DNA from: Planctomycetaceae bacterium
GTDB lineage: Bacteria > Planctomycetota > Planctomycetia > Planctomycetales > Planctomycetaceae
Assembly (NCBI GenBank): GCA_021732975.1
Contig: JAKFWC010000007.1
Span: 1-63,051, forward strand
Direction: 5' to 3'
DNA: 63,051 nucleotides
In this document: one piece after another, positions 26,522 to 37,100 of the stretch
How the letters are laid out: the number at the start of each line of letters is the position of its first letter
Numbering within the stretch: the first letter of the stretch is position 1
Notes under the pieces: generated by a model
Databases searched by the model: none
The model's input: the letters and a program-made list of their open reading frames with translations, nothing else
What the model was told of the DNA's origin: nothing
Made by a program: the position numbers and the translations under genes

Positions 26522-29500
26522 TCAACGCGGAACGTCAACTCGAGATCGCTCCTTGGAGATCACCGCTGTGATTTGCTCGTGCAACGTTCGTTCGGTGACT
26601 TCATCCATCACGAATGGCACCACGCGCACGCGCGGCTGCACATACACCAGCGACTGCGTTGCCAACGGCGTCCGTTTCCAATCGCGAAACGCCCACGCGT
26701 ACAACGCGAGTTGCCAACGATAGGGCATCACCAACGCGGCATCAGTGTTTTGGGGATCGAACAGACCGGTCTTAAAGTCGATCAGCTTCCATTCCCCGGC
26801 GGAAGTGCGATAGATCAGATCGCACGTTCCGGTGATGATGTCACCCACTTCGCCGGATGCCGTCCACGCAAATGGATAGACGAATTCCACTTCGCGCAGC
26901 ACGGTCTCGGCCGCGGCCACCTCGTCCATGACCCCGGATTCTGCAAGATTCGTCAGCAAGCACTCGGCCGCGTTCTGCAATTCGGGTAGGAGTTTCATTT
27001 GCGCCCGTCGTGCCGCGGGAGCGATTTCTTCCAGCCAGTTTTCGGGGTGCGCGAAGTCGCAGCGTTCCAGCACCGCGTGCAGCAGCGTTCCGAGATCACC
27101 CGCAGCAACATCCGGTTCGCTGCTGTCACGTTGTCGCGCCGGCCACTTCTTGTCGGTCGGATAAAGTGCGTCAGCGAGCTCTTCGAGCTGACTCACATTC
27201 CACCAGCGCGGCGCGGCGGCATCGGCAGCGATGACACGCGCCGAGTCGGGCCACGGCGCGGCTTCCACCTGCGTGTAATTGGGATAGATTTCTGTCAGCG
27301 GAATTGTGTCGCGTTGATGGCTGACGCGTTCACCCTTCGGTGGGGCTTTATGCGCGTAAACATCGGGGATTGCCTGCGGGCCCTCTGACGAACCATAACT
27401 TCCGAGCAGGGCGTCGTGCTTCGGCAAACCGGTCGCTAAATCGAACTGTTCTGCCAGCAGTCGCATCCACGGCGACTTCGGCGTCCGTTCCAAATCAGTC
27501 CCTGCCGACAGAATCAAATGATCGGCCGCTCGGGTCAGCGCGACGTAAAACAATCGCAACGTTTCATCCAGATCGGCTTCTTGCTCGTCAATTATGAGCA
27601 TCTGCAGACCGAGATGTGACCGCTCTTCGCCGAACTCTTTCGGAATGCGAACGAGTGCCCCCCATTCGCCGTGCAGATACGCCGACGCACCGTGGGCTTT
27701 GCCATAACGGTTGATGTCCGCCACCACGACCACTGGGAACTCGAGTCCCTTCGACTGATGAACCGACATCAACCGGATGACTTCGCCACTTTCGGGCAAT
27801 GTCGTGGCGAACTCTTCGTCGGTCTCGGCAAGGACCGATGTCTGCAATCGATGCACGAAATCACGCAGCGTGAAGGTTTCCGCGCGGTCAAATGTCGCGG
27901 CTTGATCGATCAACTTTCGCAGGTTGGCCACCTTGCGGCGACCGAGAAACTCCGCCAGCAGCGCGGCGTCGTAACCCGTCCGTTCCAACGCTGCATGCAG
28001 CAACTGCGTGATCGGCAACCGGTCCTTCTGGTTTCGCAGCCAAGCCAGTATTTCTCCAGCGAAACGGACGCGTTCCAACTGCACTGCGGGAATTCCCATT
28101 GATGGCGGCGATTGCAAGCGGTTCCACCAGTTACCGTCGTCCGGACGGAGTGCTTGCAGCGTGTCGTCATTGAAACCGAAGAACGGTGACCGTAGCACGC
28201 CGATCAACGCGACGACATCATCGGGATCGTCCAGACATCGGCAGAGATTCAACAGATCGAAGACTTCCTGCTGTGAGTAAAACGTCTTGCCGCCGACGAG
28301 GTAATAATTGAGGCCGTAGTCCCGCAGCGCGTTTTCGTAGACCGAGACGTGCGTGAGCGCCCGAAACAGAATGACGATATCGCCGGGTATCACACGCCGC
28401 AGCACCGTCTTGCCGGTCCTGAGGTCTCTGGTCCGAATCCGTGGGGTCGGATCGGCCAGCAACGCTGCTAATCGTCGGGCCATCCAATCGGCCTCGCGCG
28501 TCCGAAGTTGCGCGGCGTTCGGATCATCTTCGTCGTCCGGTTCGTCGTCTCTATCGGCGTCCCGAGCATTGTCGGCGTCTTTGTCCGCGAAGAGAAACTC
28601 AATCGTCGGCTTCGGTGAAAATTGCTCGTCACCGAACGGCGACAATGGTTCATAATTGGGGAACTTGCGATGAAACAGGAAGTTCACGAACCGTAGAATC
28701 TCCGGCTGGCTGCGGAAATTCGTCGTCAGCGATAATTGCCCCGTGGCGGGAATTTCCTTGCGGAGTTCGACAAACACCGTGGGATCGGCACGACGGAAGC
28801 GATAGATCGATTGCTTCACGTCGCCAACGAGAAACAGTTTTCCGCGGGTGAGGGCGGTGCCGCAAAGCATGCGGACGATTTCCGCCTGCACGGGGTCGGT
28901 ATCCTGAAACTCGTCGACCATCAACAACCGTAACCCGGCACCGAGTTTCTCGCGCACCAATGCATGATCGCGGAGCACATCCCGCGCTCGCAGCAGCAGA
29001 TCATCGAAATCGAGCGCCGACGCTCGCTGCTTTCGCTCTTCGTACTCCGTGACCGCTTGCCGGGTGAGCCGCAATCCCTGACACGCCAGCTCGGCGGCGA
29101 GCGTCACATCGTCCGGATCGATGTCGAGTTTCTCGATGACTTTGTCGATCTGGGCCCGCAGATCTTTGAAGTGCCCGCTGATGCCCTCGTAGATTTCCTC
29201 GCTGGGCCACGCCGATTTCCCGCCGCCGCCCTGGACTTTGGCGGCTTCACGGATCGCTGTCAGTTCTGCCAGCGGATCGGTCCACACGGTGGCAGGCGAC
29301 AGCCGTTCGAGGACGATCAGACAGCGTTCGCGCATCGCCGCATGCGTCGGTGTGTGTTGTGACAACAATTCCAGCACCGCGGGGACGCACGCCGCCTCGC
29401 GGACTTTCTTCGCGAGGCGCGGGACCGTTTCCGTTCGCCACGCGGAGAGCCAGCGTTGGACCAGTTCTTCCGTCGTCGGATCGTGCGACTGTGACCAATC

Positions 29501-30052
29501 CACGCGGAACCTCTGGGCCACCAGACTGGCGAGCAATTCCTGTGTCCGCTCCAGCCCGAAACGCAGCACATAGGCCTCGGCGTCGGGATCCTCGGCGATC
29601 AATAATCGATGCAGCGTCGCCTTGGCAGCCTCTTCTCGCAGCGTGTCGGCGAGCGCCGGTTCCAGCACGGTGAACCGCGGATCGATCTGCGCTTCCACCG
29701 CGTGCGTCCGCAGCAGCCCCGTGCAGAACGAATGGATCGTGCTGATGCGTGCGGCATCCAAACCGCGGAGGATGCCGAGCCAGTGTTCGACATCGGCGTC
29801 CGTACAATCTTCCAACCGCTTCTGACACGCCGAGCGAATGCGGTCGCGCATTTCCCGCGCCGCCCGGTCGGTAAACGTGATCGCCGCCAGCGACCGCAAT
29901 TCCGCCTGGTCCGGCCCTGGTTCAAGATAGGCGAGAAACCGCTGCGTAAGAACGAATGTCTTCCCGCATCCCGCCCCGGCGGATAGTGCGACGGACACGT
30001 TCCGCGCCGTAATCGCCGCCGTCTGCTGCGGTGTCCATTGGGTGCTCGACAT
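26522..30052 (-). CDS. addA: AddA-like helicase-nuclease (UvrD superfamily)
   Basis: An 1176-residue RecB/AddA-type protein for double-strand break processing. Walker A is AGAGCGKT (about 25-32). Further motifs are AAITFTDRAAREMR, STIHSFC, MVDEFQDTDPVQ, VGDVKQSIYRFRRADP, TNFRSQPEIL, the motif V region MSVHQSKGLEFPVV, and FYVALTRAADHLIL. The C-terminal nuclease domain has GTCDLIYR and WKLIDFKTG (the Asp and DxK of PD-(D/E)XK nucleases). AddA normally works with AddB, but no addB lies next to it: the gene downstream is cbiO on the other strand and upstream is a divergent kinase-like gene. A distant addB, or a different partner, must be assumed. Confidence 0.88.
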   Translation of the reverse strand: MSSTQWTPQQTAAITARNVSVALSAGAGCGKTFVLTQRFLAYLEPGPDQAELRSLAAITFTDRAAREMRDRIRSACQKRLEDCTDADVEHWLGILRGLDAARISTIHSFCTGLLRTHAVEAQIDPRFTVLEPALADTLREEAAKATLHRLLIAEDPDAEAYVLRFGLERTQELLASLVAQRFRVDWSQSHDPTTEELVQRWLSAWRTETVPRLAKKVREAACVPAVLELLSQHTPTHAAMRERCLIVLERLSPATVWTDPLAELTAIREAAKVQGGGGKSAWPSEEIYEGISGHFKDLRAQIDKVIEKLDIDPDDVTLAAELACQGLRLTRQAVTEYEERKQRASALDFDDLLLRARDVLRDHALVREKLGAGLRLLMVDEFQDTDPVQAEIVRMLCGTALTRGKLFLVGDVKQSIYRFRRADPTVFVELRKEIPATGQLSLTTNFRSQPEILRFVNFLFHRKFPNYEPLSPFGDEQFSPKPTIEFLFADKDADNARDADRDDEPDDEDDPNAAQLRTREADWMARRLAALLADPTPRIRTRDLRTGKTVLRRVIPGDIVILFRALTHVSVYENALRDYGLNYYLVGGKTFYSQQEVFDLLNLCRCLDDPDDVVALIGVLRSPFFGFNDDTLQALRPDDGNWWNRLQSPPSMGIPAVQLERVRFAGEILAWLRNQKDRLPITQLLHAALERTGYDAALLAEFLGRRKVANLRKLIDQAATFDRAETFTLRDFVHRLQTSVLAETDEEFATTLPESGEVIRLMSVHQSKGLEFPVVVVADINRYGKAHGASAYLHGEWGALVRIPKEFGEERSHLGLQMLIIDEQEADLDETLRLFYVALTRAADHLILSAGTDLERTPKSPWMRLLAEQFDLATGLPKHDALLGSYGSSEGPQAIPDVYAHKAPPKGERVSHQRDTIPLTEIYPNYTQVEAAPWPDSARVIAADAAAPRWWNVSQLEELADALYPTDKKWPARQRDSSEPDVAAGDLGTLLHAVLERCDFAHPENWLEEIAPAARRAQMKLLPELQNAAECLLTNLAESGVMDEVAAAETVLREVEFVYPFAWTASGEVGDIITGTCDLIYRTSAGEWKLIDFKTGLFDPQNTDAALVMPYRWQLALYAWAFRDWKRTPLATQSLVYVQPRVRVVPFVMDEVTERTLHEQITAVISKERSRVDVPR

Positions 30053-30403
30053 TGATCAATAACTCTTCGCTCGCGCTGTGTGGAGATTTCCATTTCCATC
30101 GTCGTGGATCGGCCTGATGGCTGCCACTCTGTGGGGGAACTCAAGAAGGGGGTAGGCCGCGAAAAGGCACAAAAGGACGCAAAAATCAGAAGCGCTTGCG
30201 AGGCTTGTTTCGTTCTTGCTGTGCTTTCTGTGGCGAAAACTCTTCTTTTCCTTTTGCGCCTTTTCGCGGCGAACCCTCTTCTGCCGTCGCTTGCGCTCCG
30301 GATTGTGATGGAGGGGATGCGACAACTTGCCGCAAACCACGGATTGTGGGATAACATCTTTGACTTGATGGACGTGTGTTGCAGGAAAGGATGCCTGCGG
30401 GTG
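30053..30403. other. Upstream region with inverted-repeat element E
   Basis: The frame of the downstream gene stays open through here, but the bases are mostly an inverted repeat: CCGCGAAAAGGCACAAAAGG at 30157-30176 pairs with its near-complement ending at 30269. Coding is therefore unlikely and the gene start is placed at 30404. Confidence 0.5.
30157..30269. repeat. Inverted-repeat element E
   Basis: A 113-bp element with 21-bp ends matching at 20 positions (30157-30177 and 30249-30269), GCGAAAAGGC being the core. It lies between divergent addA and the kinase-like gene. Unrelated in sequence to the other inverted repeats of this window. Confidence 0.65.
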
Positions 30404-32632
30404 ATGGAACCCCCTTCTGATGGGCTGATGCAGCGGCTGCAGGACTGGCGCTTGTGCCGGCCGGCGGATTTGCGTCGAGCGCGCGGCCGCGTCCGGCAAC
30501 TCGCGCGCGATTTGCCCGCCTTCGATTCTGTGTGGATCGATGCGCTCGTGCAGATTGGGTGTCTCACGCCGTTTCAAGCCCGGGTGCTGGAATCGCCGGC
30601 ACCGGAACAACTCCTCGTCGGCGAGTATCTGCTGCAGGACGAACTCGGTCACAGCCGGTGGACCCGCTCATGGGTTGCCCGGTCGCTGACACAAAACCAA
30701 CTCGTCGTGGTGAAACGGCTCACGGCTCCACGCGAATCGGCGGCCGATGTCGCTAACCGTGGCCGGGAACTGGTACGACGAACGGCAAATATTTCGCGCT
30801 CGGACTGCATCCTGCCGCAAGCGTGCTGGGAAGATGCGAACGGCTTTTATCTCGCCTCGCCATTTGTGTCCGGTACGCCGTTGAGTGAGCTGCTGGTTCG
30901 ACGGGGACGATTTCCCGCAGCGGTGGTCTGGCAAATCGCCCGGCAGTTGCTCGCGGCCTTATCCACGATCCATCGCGGCGGGATTGTGCATGGTGACATA
31001 CGGCTGTCGCAAATTCGCCTGACCAAAGCCGGCCGGGTTGTGCTCGTCGAAACTGGTTACCGGCCGGTCCTCACCCCGGAAATTCATCTCCACGCAGGCT
31101 TGTCGCTGGAGAGTTACGACGGTGTCGCACCGGAAACCATCGGCGTCGGCCGCGCTCCGACACCTGCCGCCGATCTCTATTCACTCGGCTGCGTGCTGTG
31201 GCAATTGCTAGCGGGACGACCACCATTTCCGACCGCGGATCCCTTGGCCAAACTCGCAGCGCATCAAACCCGTGTGATCCCCGATATCCGTGAATGGGCA
31301 CCGGAAACGCCGGAATCCTTCGCCACAGGATTGCTGCAACTGACGGCGCCCGATCCGAAAGATCGGCCGGTGTCCGCGGAGGCTTCGCTCGGGGAGTGGG
31401 GGCAACCGCGCTATTCCAGCCGCAGCACGGTCGCCGCCTTCCTGCAACAGTTTCAGGAAACGGTGCCACACTTGCAGGCCCCGATGACCGCAGGAACCGG
31501 GCGGTGGGCGCTGACTGCGGCAGCGTTGTTTGCAGTGAGCGGCATGGTTTGGGCTCTCGCCGATCAGGGCACGCGGACGGAATTGCTCTCCATCTCCCAG
31601 CGTTGGTGGACTGCAGAGGACCAGTCCGATCCGGAGTCGGCGGCGGTTCCGGACCATCGGTTGCCGTTCCCGCCCCCTGCGGCCGACGGCACCATCGTGC
31701 TTACCGAACCGGGCCCCTACAGCGTGGCGGAGATCCGGTTCGCGGGACACTTGCGGATTCAGGGCACCGACGGCCTCCACCCCGAGATCGTGGTCCGCGA
31801 TCAACCGTTGCGTCTCGCTGCCGAGACTGTGCAACTCGAAAACGTGCGGCTGCGATTCGATAGCCCGCTCCGCCAAATCGAACAGGCCGACGCGCTGGTG
31901 ATGGTGCAATCGCAGCAACTCACAATCAAACGCTGCTCCATCGACACGGGTCTGCAACGCACCCGCGGCAGCGCTGCGAAAGTCGAACCCGCAACGGGGG
32001 TCGCGTGGAAACTGTTCGATCCGCTCGCGGCGAAGGCGGGCCAACTCCGCGCGATCGATTGCGTGTGCAGCGGTCACGGCACGAGTTTGTATGCTCACCA
32101 ATCGGCCCGGCACGTGATCCTCGAAAACGTCCTGCAGACAGGAGCCGGAAGTTTATTCGCCATCGCGCCGGAGGCGGGAAACCGGTATCCCGAGTGCGAG
32201 TTCCGGCAGGTCACCCTGCGCGAGAGTGATGCCGCGATTCGGTTGTTTGACGAGACCCAGCCCGCGGACCGACATCCCTTGCGAATCGCCGCGCACGATT
32301 GCGTCTTTGGCTTGCAACAACGGGGCGGGGCGGGATTGATCGAGTTCGAGACGGAATCTTCGCCGGCATGGCGGCCGCGCGATTTCGTCTGGAGCGGTGA
32401 CGGTTCGGTAATCACCGAGTCGGCTCCGTTGGCCGTCTGGACGGACGCGACGACGCGCGTGCGCGCGCCCGTGGATACCGACGATTGGGGTTTCGACGGT
32501 CTGTCCCGCGGACGATTCATCTTCGCCGGGCTACCAACCACGAGCCCTGAAGACTCGCGGGTCGTCGAATGTGATATTCCACGGACCTCGCTGACCCCGC
32601 CGGGAATCGACCCCGAACGACTAACACGGTAA
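30404..32632 (+). CDS. Degenerate protein kinase with C-terminal repeat-like domain
   Basis: A 742-residue protein. Residues about 75-350 follow the Ser/Thr kinase fold: a beta-3 Lys in VVVKRL (Lys104), FVSGTPLSELL, HRGGIVHGDIRLSQIRL (HGD at 196-198 instead of HRD, Gln203 where Asn is expected), and LVETGYRPV where DFG should be. The APE/AE region (APETIGVG) and DLYSLGCVLWQLLAGRPPF are kept. Two of three catalytic motifs are altered, so it is probably a pseudokinase. A transmembrane helix lies near 366-385. The remaining ~330 residues look like a right-handed beta-helix (repeated LRIQG, VQLENVRLRFDS, LTIKRCSID, LRAIDCVCSGH). An alternative GTG start is at 30401, with AGGAAAGG upstream. Confidence 0.8.
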   Translation: MEPPSDGLMQRLQDWRLCRPADLRRARGRVRQLARDLPAFDSVWIDALVQIGCLTPFQARVLESPAPEQLLVGEYLLQDELGHSRWTRSWVARSLTQNQLVVVKRLTAPRESAADVANRGRELVRRTANISRSDCILPQACWEDANGFYLASPFVSGTPLSELLVRRGRFPAAVVWQIARQLLAALSTIHRGGIVHGDIRLSQIRLTKAGRVVLVETGYRPVLTPEIHLHAGLSLESYDGVAPETIGVGRAPTPAADLYSLGCVLWQLLAGRPPFPTADPLAKLAAHQTRVIPDIREWAPETPESFATGLLQLTAPDPKDRPVSAEASLGEWGQPRYSSRSTVAAFLQQFQETVPHLQAPMTAGTGRWALTAAALFAVSGMVWALADQGTRTELLSISQRWWTAEDQSDPESAAVPDHRLPFPPPAADGTIVLTEPGPYSVAEIRFAGHLRIQGTDGLHPEIVVRDQPLRLAAETVQLENVRLRFDSPLRQIEQADALVMVQSQQLTIKRCSIDTGLQRTRGSAAKVEPATGVAWKLFDPLAAKAGQLRAIDCVCSGHGTSLYAHQSARHVILENVLQTGAGSLFAIAPEAGNRYPECEFRQVTLRESDAAIRLFDETQPADRHPLRIAAHDCVFGLQQRGGAGLIEFETESSPAWRPRDFVWSGDGSVITESAPLAVWTDATTRVRAPVDTDDWGFDGLSRGRFIFAGLPTTSPEDSRVVECDIPRTSLTPPGIDPERLTR

Positions 32633-32755
32633 CAAGCGGCGTTGGTGTCCAAGTTGAAATGGATTTCACCTCTACAGTTGTGGGTCGGGTTCGACTATAA
32701 TCGTTGGTGGTTAAGCCCGTTTCCTTCCTCTGTTTTCGCCGGAAGCTTCCCCGTC

Positions 32756-33884
32756 ATGGATCACGAACTTCGTGAACGTTGCCAATCGTTGATCACCCGG
32801 ATTGTCCATCTCCGAGACTCTCTTTGACTGGGCGGCGAAAACCGGCCGCGTGGCCGAAATCAATGAGCTCATGGGTGCCCCCGGCTTCTGGGATAACCAG
32901 GAAAAAGCTCAGGGACTGATGACCGAGCTCCGGCAACTCAACGCCGGCTTGAAGCCGATTAATGATCTGGTGAAGGGAAGCGACGATCTCGGCGTACTCG
33001 TCGAGTTCGCGGAAGACGATCCGTCGCCGGAGAACCTCGGTGAACTGACATCGTTGCTCGAAACTCTGGAAAAGCAGTTCGGTGAAGTCGAACTGCAGGC
33101 GATGTTGTCGCAACCCGAAGACGCCATGCCGGCCTACATCTACATCCAGGCCGGGGAAGGGGGGACCGATGCCTCCGACTGGGCGCAGATGCTGCTCCGG
33201 ATGTATCAACGCTGGGCAGAAGAGCACGGCTATGAATGCGAATTGTTCGACATTTCTCCCGCGGAAGAAGCGGGTATTCGCAATGCATCCATCGCGATCC
33301 GTGGCCCATTCGTCTACGGCAAGCTGAAGGGGGAAACCGGGGTCCATCGGTTGATCCGCATCAGTCCGTTCGATTCCGCCGGTCGTCGTCAAACGTCATT
33401 CGCCGCGGTCGATGTGGTCCCGGAACTCGATGACAGTTTCGAGATCGATATCGACTGGACGAGCGAAGTCCGCGAAGACATTTGCCGCTCAGGCGGCGCT
33501 GGCGGCCAGCACGTCAACAAGACCGACTCCGCGATTCAGCTCACGCACTTGCCGACGGGTGTCTTCGTGAAGTGTCAAAACGAGCGCAGTCAGCACAAGA
33601 ACCGGGCGACCGCGCGGAAGATGCTGACCGCAAAGCTCTATCAAATGGAAATTGACCGCCGGGATGCCGAGAAGTCGTCGAAACGCGAATCCAAATCCCG
33701 CATCGGCTTCGGCGGCGAACCGATCCGGCACTACGTCATCCATCCGGAAAGCTACGTCAAAGACGCCCGCAGCGGCCTGAAAAACGCTCATCCGCTGACA
33801 CTGCTGGACGGCAAGCTCGACCCGTTCCTCGAAGCGTATCTGCGGTGGAGCCTCGGTCAATCCACCGGCAAATCCGCCGATTAG
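32756..33884 (+). CDS. prfB: Peptide chain release factor 2, with programmed +1 frameshift
   Basis: RF2, which recognises UGA and UAA stop codons. Translation starts at ATG 32756, gives 23 codons and meets an in-frame TGA at 32825-32827 within CTT-TGA-C (32822-32828), the classic autoregulatory slippery site. A +1 shift continues in the frame ending at 33884, for a total of about 375 residues. The shifted product contains the SPF codon-recognition motif (RISPFDSAGRR) and GGAGGQHVNKTDSA with the catalytic GGQ. When RF2 is scarce the ribosome slips and more RF2 is made. The upstream purine stretch CGAGAC is weaker than the AGGGGG stimulator of enterobacteria. Confidence 0.96.
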
Positions 33885-33922
33885 CACTCCGTTCGGGAGT
33901 TCCGTTCACGATTTTTTCTCCA

Positions 33923-33957
33923 AGCCCAGGTCGACCACGGCCTGGGCTTGTTTGTTT
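33923..33957 (+). terminator. Intrinsic terminator of prfB
   Basis: A 9-bp stem, AAGCCCAGG with CCTGGGCTT, with a 10-base loop, followed by GTTTGTTT. It lies 39 bases after the prfB stop codon. Confidence 0.8.
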
Positions 33958-34122
33958 ACTAATTTTGTCATGAACACTCTTGCAGACGGTTCCTAGCGAC
34001 TTTAACGTGTGGGTTGCCATTTCCACCGCGTTGACTTTTCTCATCCCCTCGCTGGTGCAAACCGCGTTGTGTGGGAAGACGGAACGCCTGTTACTGGGCC
34101 ACCAGGCACGTCAGGACCATTC

Positions 34123-37100
34123 ATGCTGCGCTCCCATTGGTTGTTGGCGGTTCGTGGATTGTTGACTCATCGCGGAACCTCGAACCGGTTGTCTTCCCCG
34201 CGCGGAATGCGATCACGGTCCAATTTTGCCGCCGAAGTCCGGGTAATGGAGCCCCGATTGCTCCTCTCGGCCATCGTTCCGGCGACCGAGGTACCTCCCG
34301 AAGATGCGGAACTCGAAGTTCCACTCCCTGTCGGCGGCGATCCCTCGTTCGCGCGGCCCAGTGCTGTGGCCCCCGCCAACAACGACGCGACTTGGACGCC
34401 CGTGGGACCGGGGCCCATCGAAGACGGTCAGGTTGAGGGGATCAACGCGCAGAACAATCCTGTGTCCGGAGCCGTGCATGTTGTTCTGCCGCATCCGACA
34501 AATGCCGATATTCTTTATGTGGGCACTACGAACGGGGGCGTTTGGAAGACGACCAATGCCACGGCCACGAATCCGACGTGGACGCCGTTGATCGATCAGG
34601 AAACATCACTGTCGATTGGTGCGATGGCGCTCGATCCGATCGATGCGACGGGCAACACGCTGGTCGTGGGGATCGGTCGATACAGTTCGCTGGGACGCGA
34701 TGGCGGTTCGCGCGCCGGTTTGCTGAAGAGCACCGATGGCGGAGCAACGTGGGCGCCCATCAACGGGACCGGTGCGGTCTCGATGGCAGGCAAGAACATC
34801 GCCGGCGTGACCATTCGCGGCAATGACATCATCGTGGCGGTCAACACCGCGGATTCCTTTACCAATGGCAACATTGGTATTTTCCGCAGCACGGATGGCG
34901 GGGCAACATACGCGCAAGTCAGCGGTGCAACTGGCAGCGGCCTGCCCCAGGGAGTGACCTACGATCTGGTCGGCGACCCAGTCAACAATGATGTGCTCTA
35001 CACCGGTGTGGCCTTTGGTGTGGGGGCCGGATCCAACGGAATTTACAAGTCGACCAATCGGGGGGCTTCGTGGAGCAAAGTCAGTAACGCGACGATCGAC
35101 GCCTTGATTGGCAACGTCACCAGCAATTTTGAATTGGCTGTCGGACGCAACAATAACGTCTTCGCGGGCATCATCAATCAGGGGCAATTAGCCGGATTGT
35201 TCATGAGTCTGGACGGGGGCGGAAACTGGTCGCAGCTCGACACGCCCGTCACCAACGAGAACGGAACGAACGTCGGCATCAACCCGAATCCCAAGGGGCC
35301 GGGGTCCGGTTCGCCGCCGGAACAGATCGCCGGGGGACAGGGATCGATCCACTTCTCGATGGCGGCCGACCCGACCGTCGCATCGTTGGTCTATGTCGCC
35401 GGAGACCGTCAACCGAGTCCGTTCCCGAACTCGATCGGCGCGCGGAATTTTTCGGGACGCGTCTTCCGTGTGGATGGTTCGCTCACCGCGGGCTCCCAAG
35501 CGACGGCGATGACACATAATCCGTCGACGAGCAGCAACAGCTCGCCCCATGCCGATTCGCGCGACATGGCCTTCGATGCTGCGGGCAACCTGATCGAAGG
35601 GGACGACGGAGGCATTTACAGGCGCACCAATCCACGCACCACCGGCGACTGGTTCGGCCTGCACGGCAACTTGCAGAACACCGAGTTTCATTCGATTGCG
35701 TATGACGCGCTCTCGAACATTTACTTCGGCGGGACGCAGGATGTCGGCACGCCGGTTCAGATTACGTCGGGCGGTCCCACCTGGAGCGACGTATTCCAGG
35801 GCGACGGCGGTGTCGTGGCCGTCGATGCAGTCTCTTTGGCAGCCCAGAACCGGTCGATTCGCTACATCAGCTTCCAGAATTTTGGCAACTTCACACGCGC
35901 CACATACGATGCCAACAATCAATTGGTCTCGCTGGTCAGTCCGACGCTCACAGTGACCCAAACGGGAACCAGCCTACCTCAAGCCGATGCGAACATTCAG
36001 TTCTATCAGCCGTACGAACTCAATGCAGTTGATCCAACGCGGGGGATTATTGGCACACGGAATATCTACGAGTCGGCGAACCGATTCGATACGCTCGATC
36101 GGCTGTTCGTCGGCACGGCCACAATCACGGCGATGGCCTACGGTGGAACGGGCAACGCCGACGCCATTTATTACGGCGACGCTGCCGGTCAGATGTGGGT
36201 CCGGCAAACAGCGGGTGGCAGCTTCACCCAACTCACGGGCTATCAGGGGGGGATACCGCGCGACATCGTTCTCGACCCGGACGACTGGCAAACCGTGATC
36301 GTGATTGATTCGAGCGGCGTCTACCGATCAACCGATGCTGGAACAAACTGGACGAACGTGACCGGGAATCTCGCGACTGCCAATCCCGGCTCGATTCGCA
36401 CGGTCAGTTACATTGAGGGGACCGACGACGACGGTATCGTGATCGGCGCTGACCGGGGTGTCTTTCTGACGGAAATGGTGACGATTGGCATGTGGGACAA
36501 TTTCGGTCCCGATCTGCCCAATGCCCCGGTACGCGATCTGCGGTACTACGCAGGTGACGATGTCCTTGTCGCCGGCCTCATGGGGCGCGGGGCGTGGTCC
36601 ATCTCGAATGCCAGTCTCGAAGTGGGACTCGATAACAACCTCCCCGTGATTGCCGATCAATCGTTCTCGGTTAACGAAAATGCGCCCCCGGCGACAATTG
36701 TGGGCACCGTGCTGGCCAGCGATCCCGATGCCGGACAGACTCTCGCGTATGCCATCACGGCGGGAAATACGGGGAACGCTTTCGCCATCGATTCGATGAC
36801 CGGTCAATTGACAGTCCTCACCTCCGCGCCCATCGATTTGCAAACCAATCCCGCCTTCAATTTGACCGTGCAGGTCACCGACAATGGCAATCCCGCGCGC
36901 TCCAGTTCCGCCACGGTGACCATCAATGTGTTGGAAGTGAATATCTCGCCAGTTGTGCCAACACAATCGTTCACATTGTCAGAAAACCGTCCGAACGGAA
37001 CGGTCGTGGGAACCGTCGTCGCGACGGATAGCAACCTCGGTCAGACGAAAATGTTTTCGATTACCGGCGGCAATCTCGGCGGGGCGTTCGCCATCAATGC

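Noticed and set aside
30080..30403. Earlier starts for the pseudokinase gene
   Set aside because: This part coincides with an inverted-repeat element and shows no homology. AGGAAAGG before 30401/30404 is a better start.
35188..35961. Long minus-strand frames inside the giant LEPR-XLL gene (34.6-39.8 kb)
   Set aside because: Several long antisense frames arise from repeated cadherin codons. Their products are mirror-like and motif-free.
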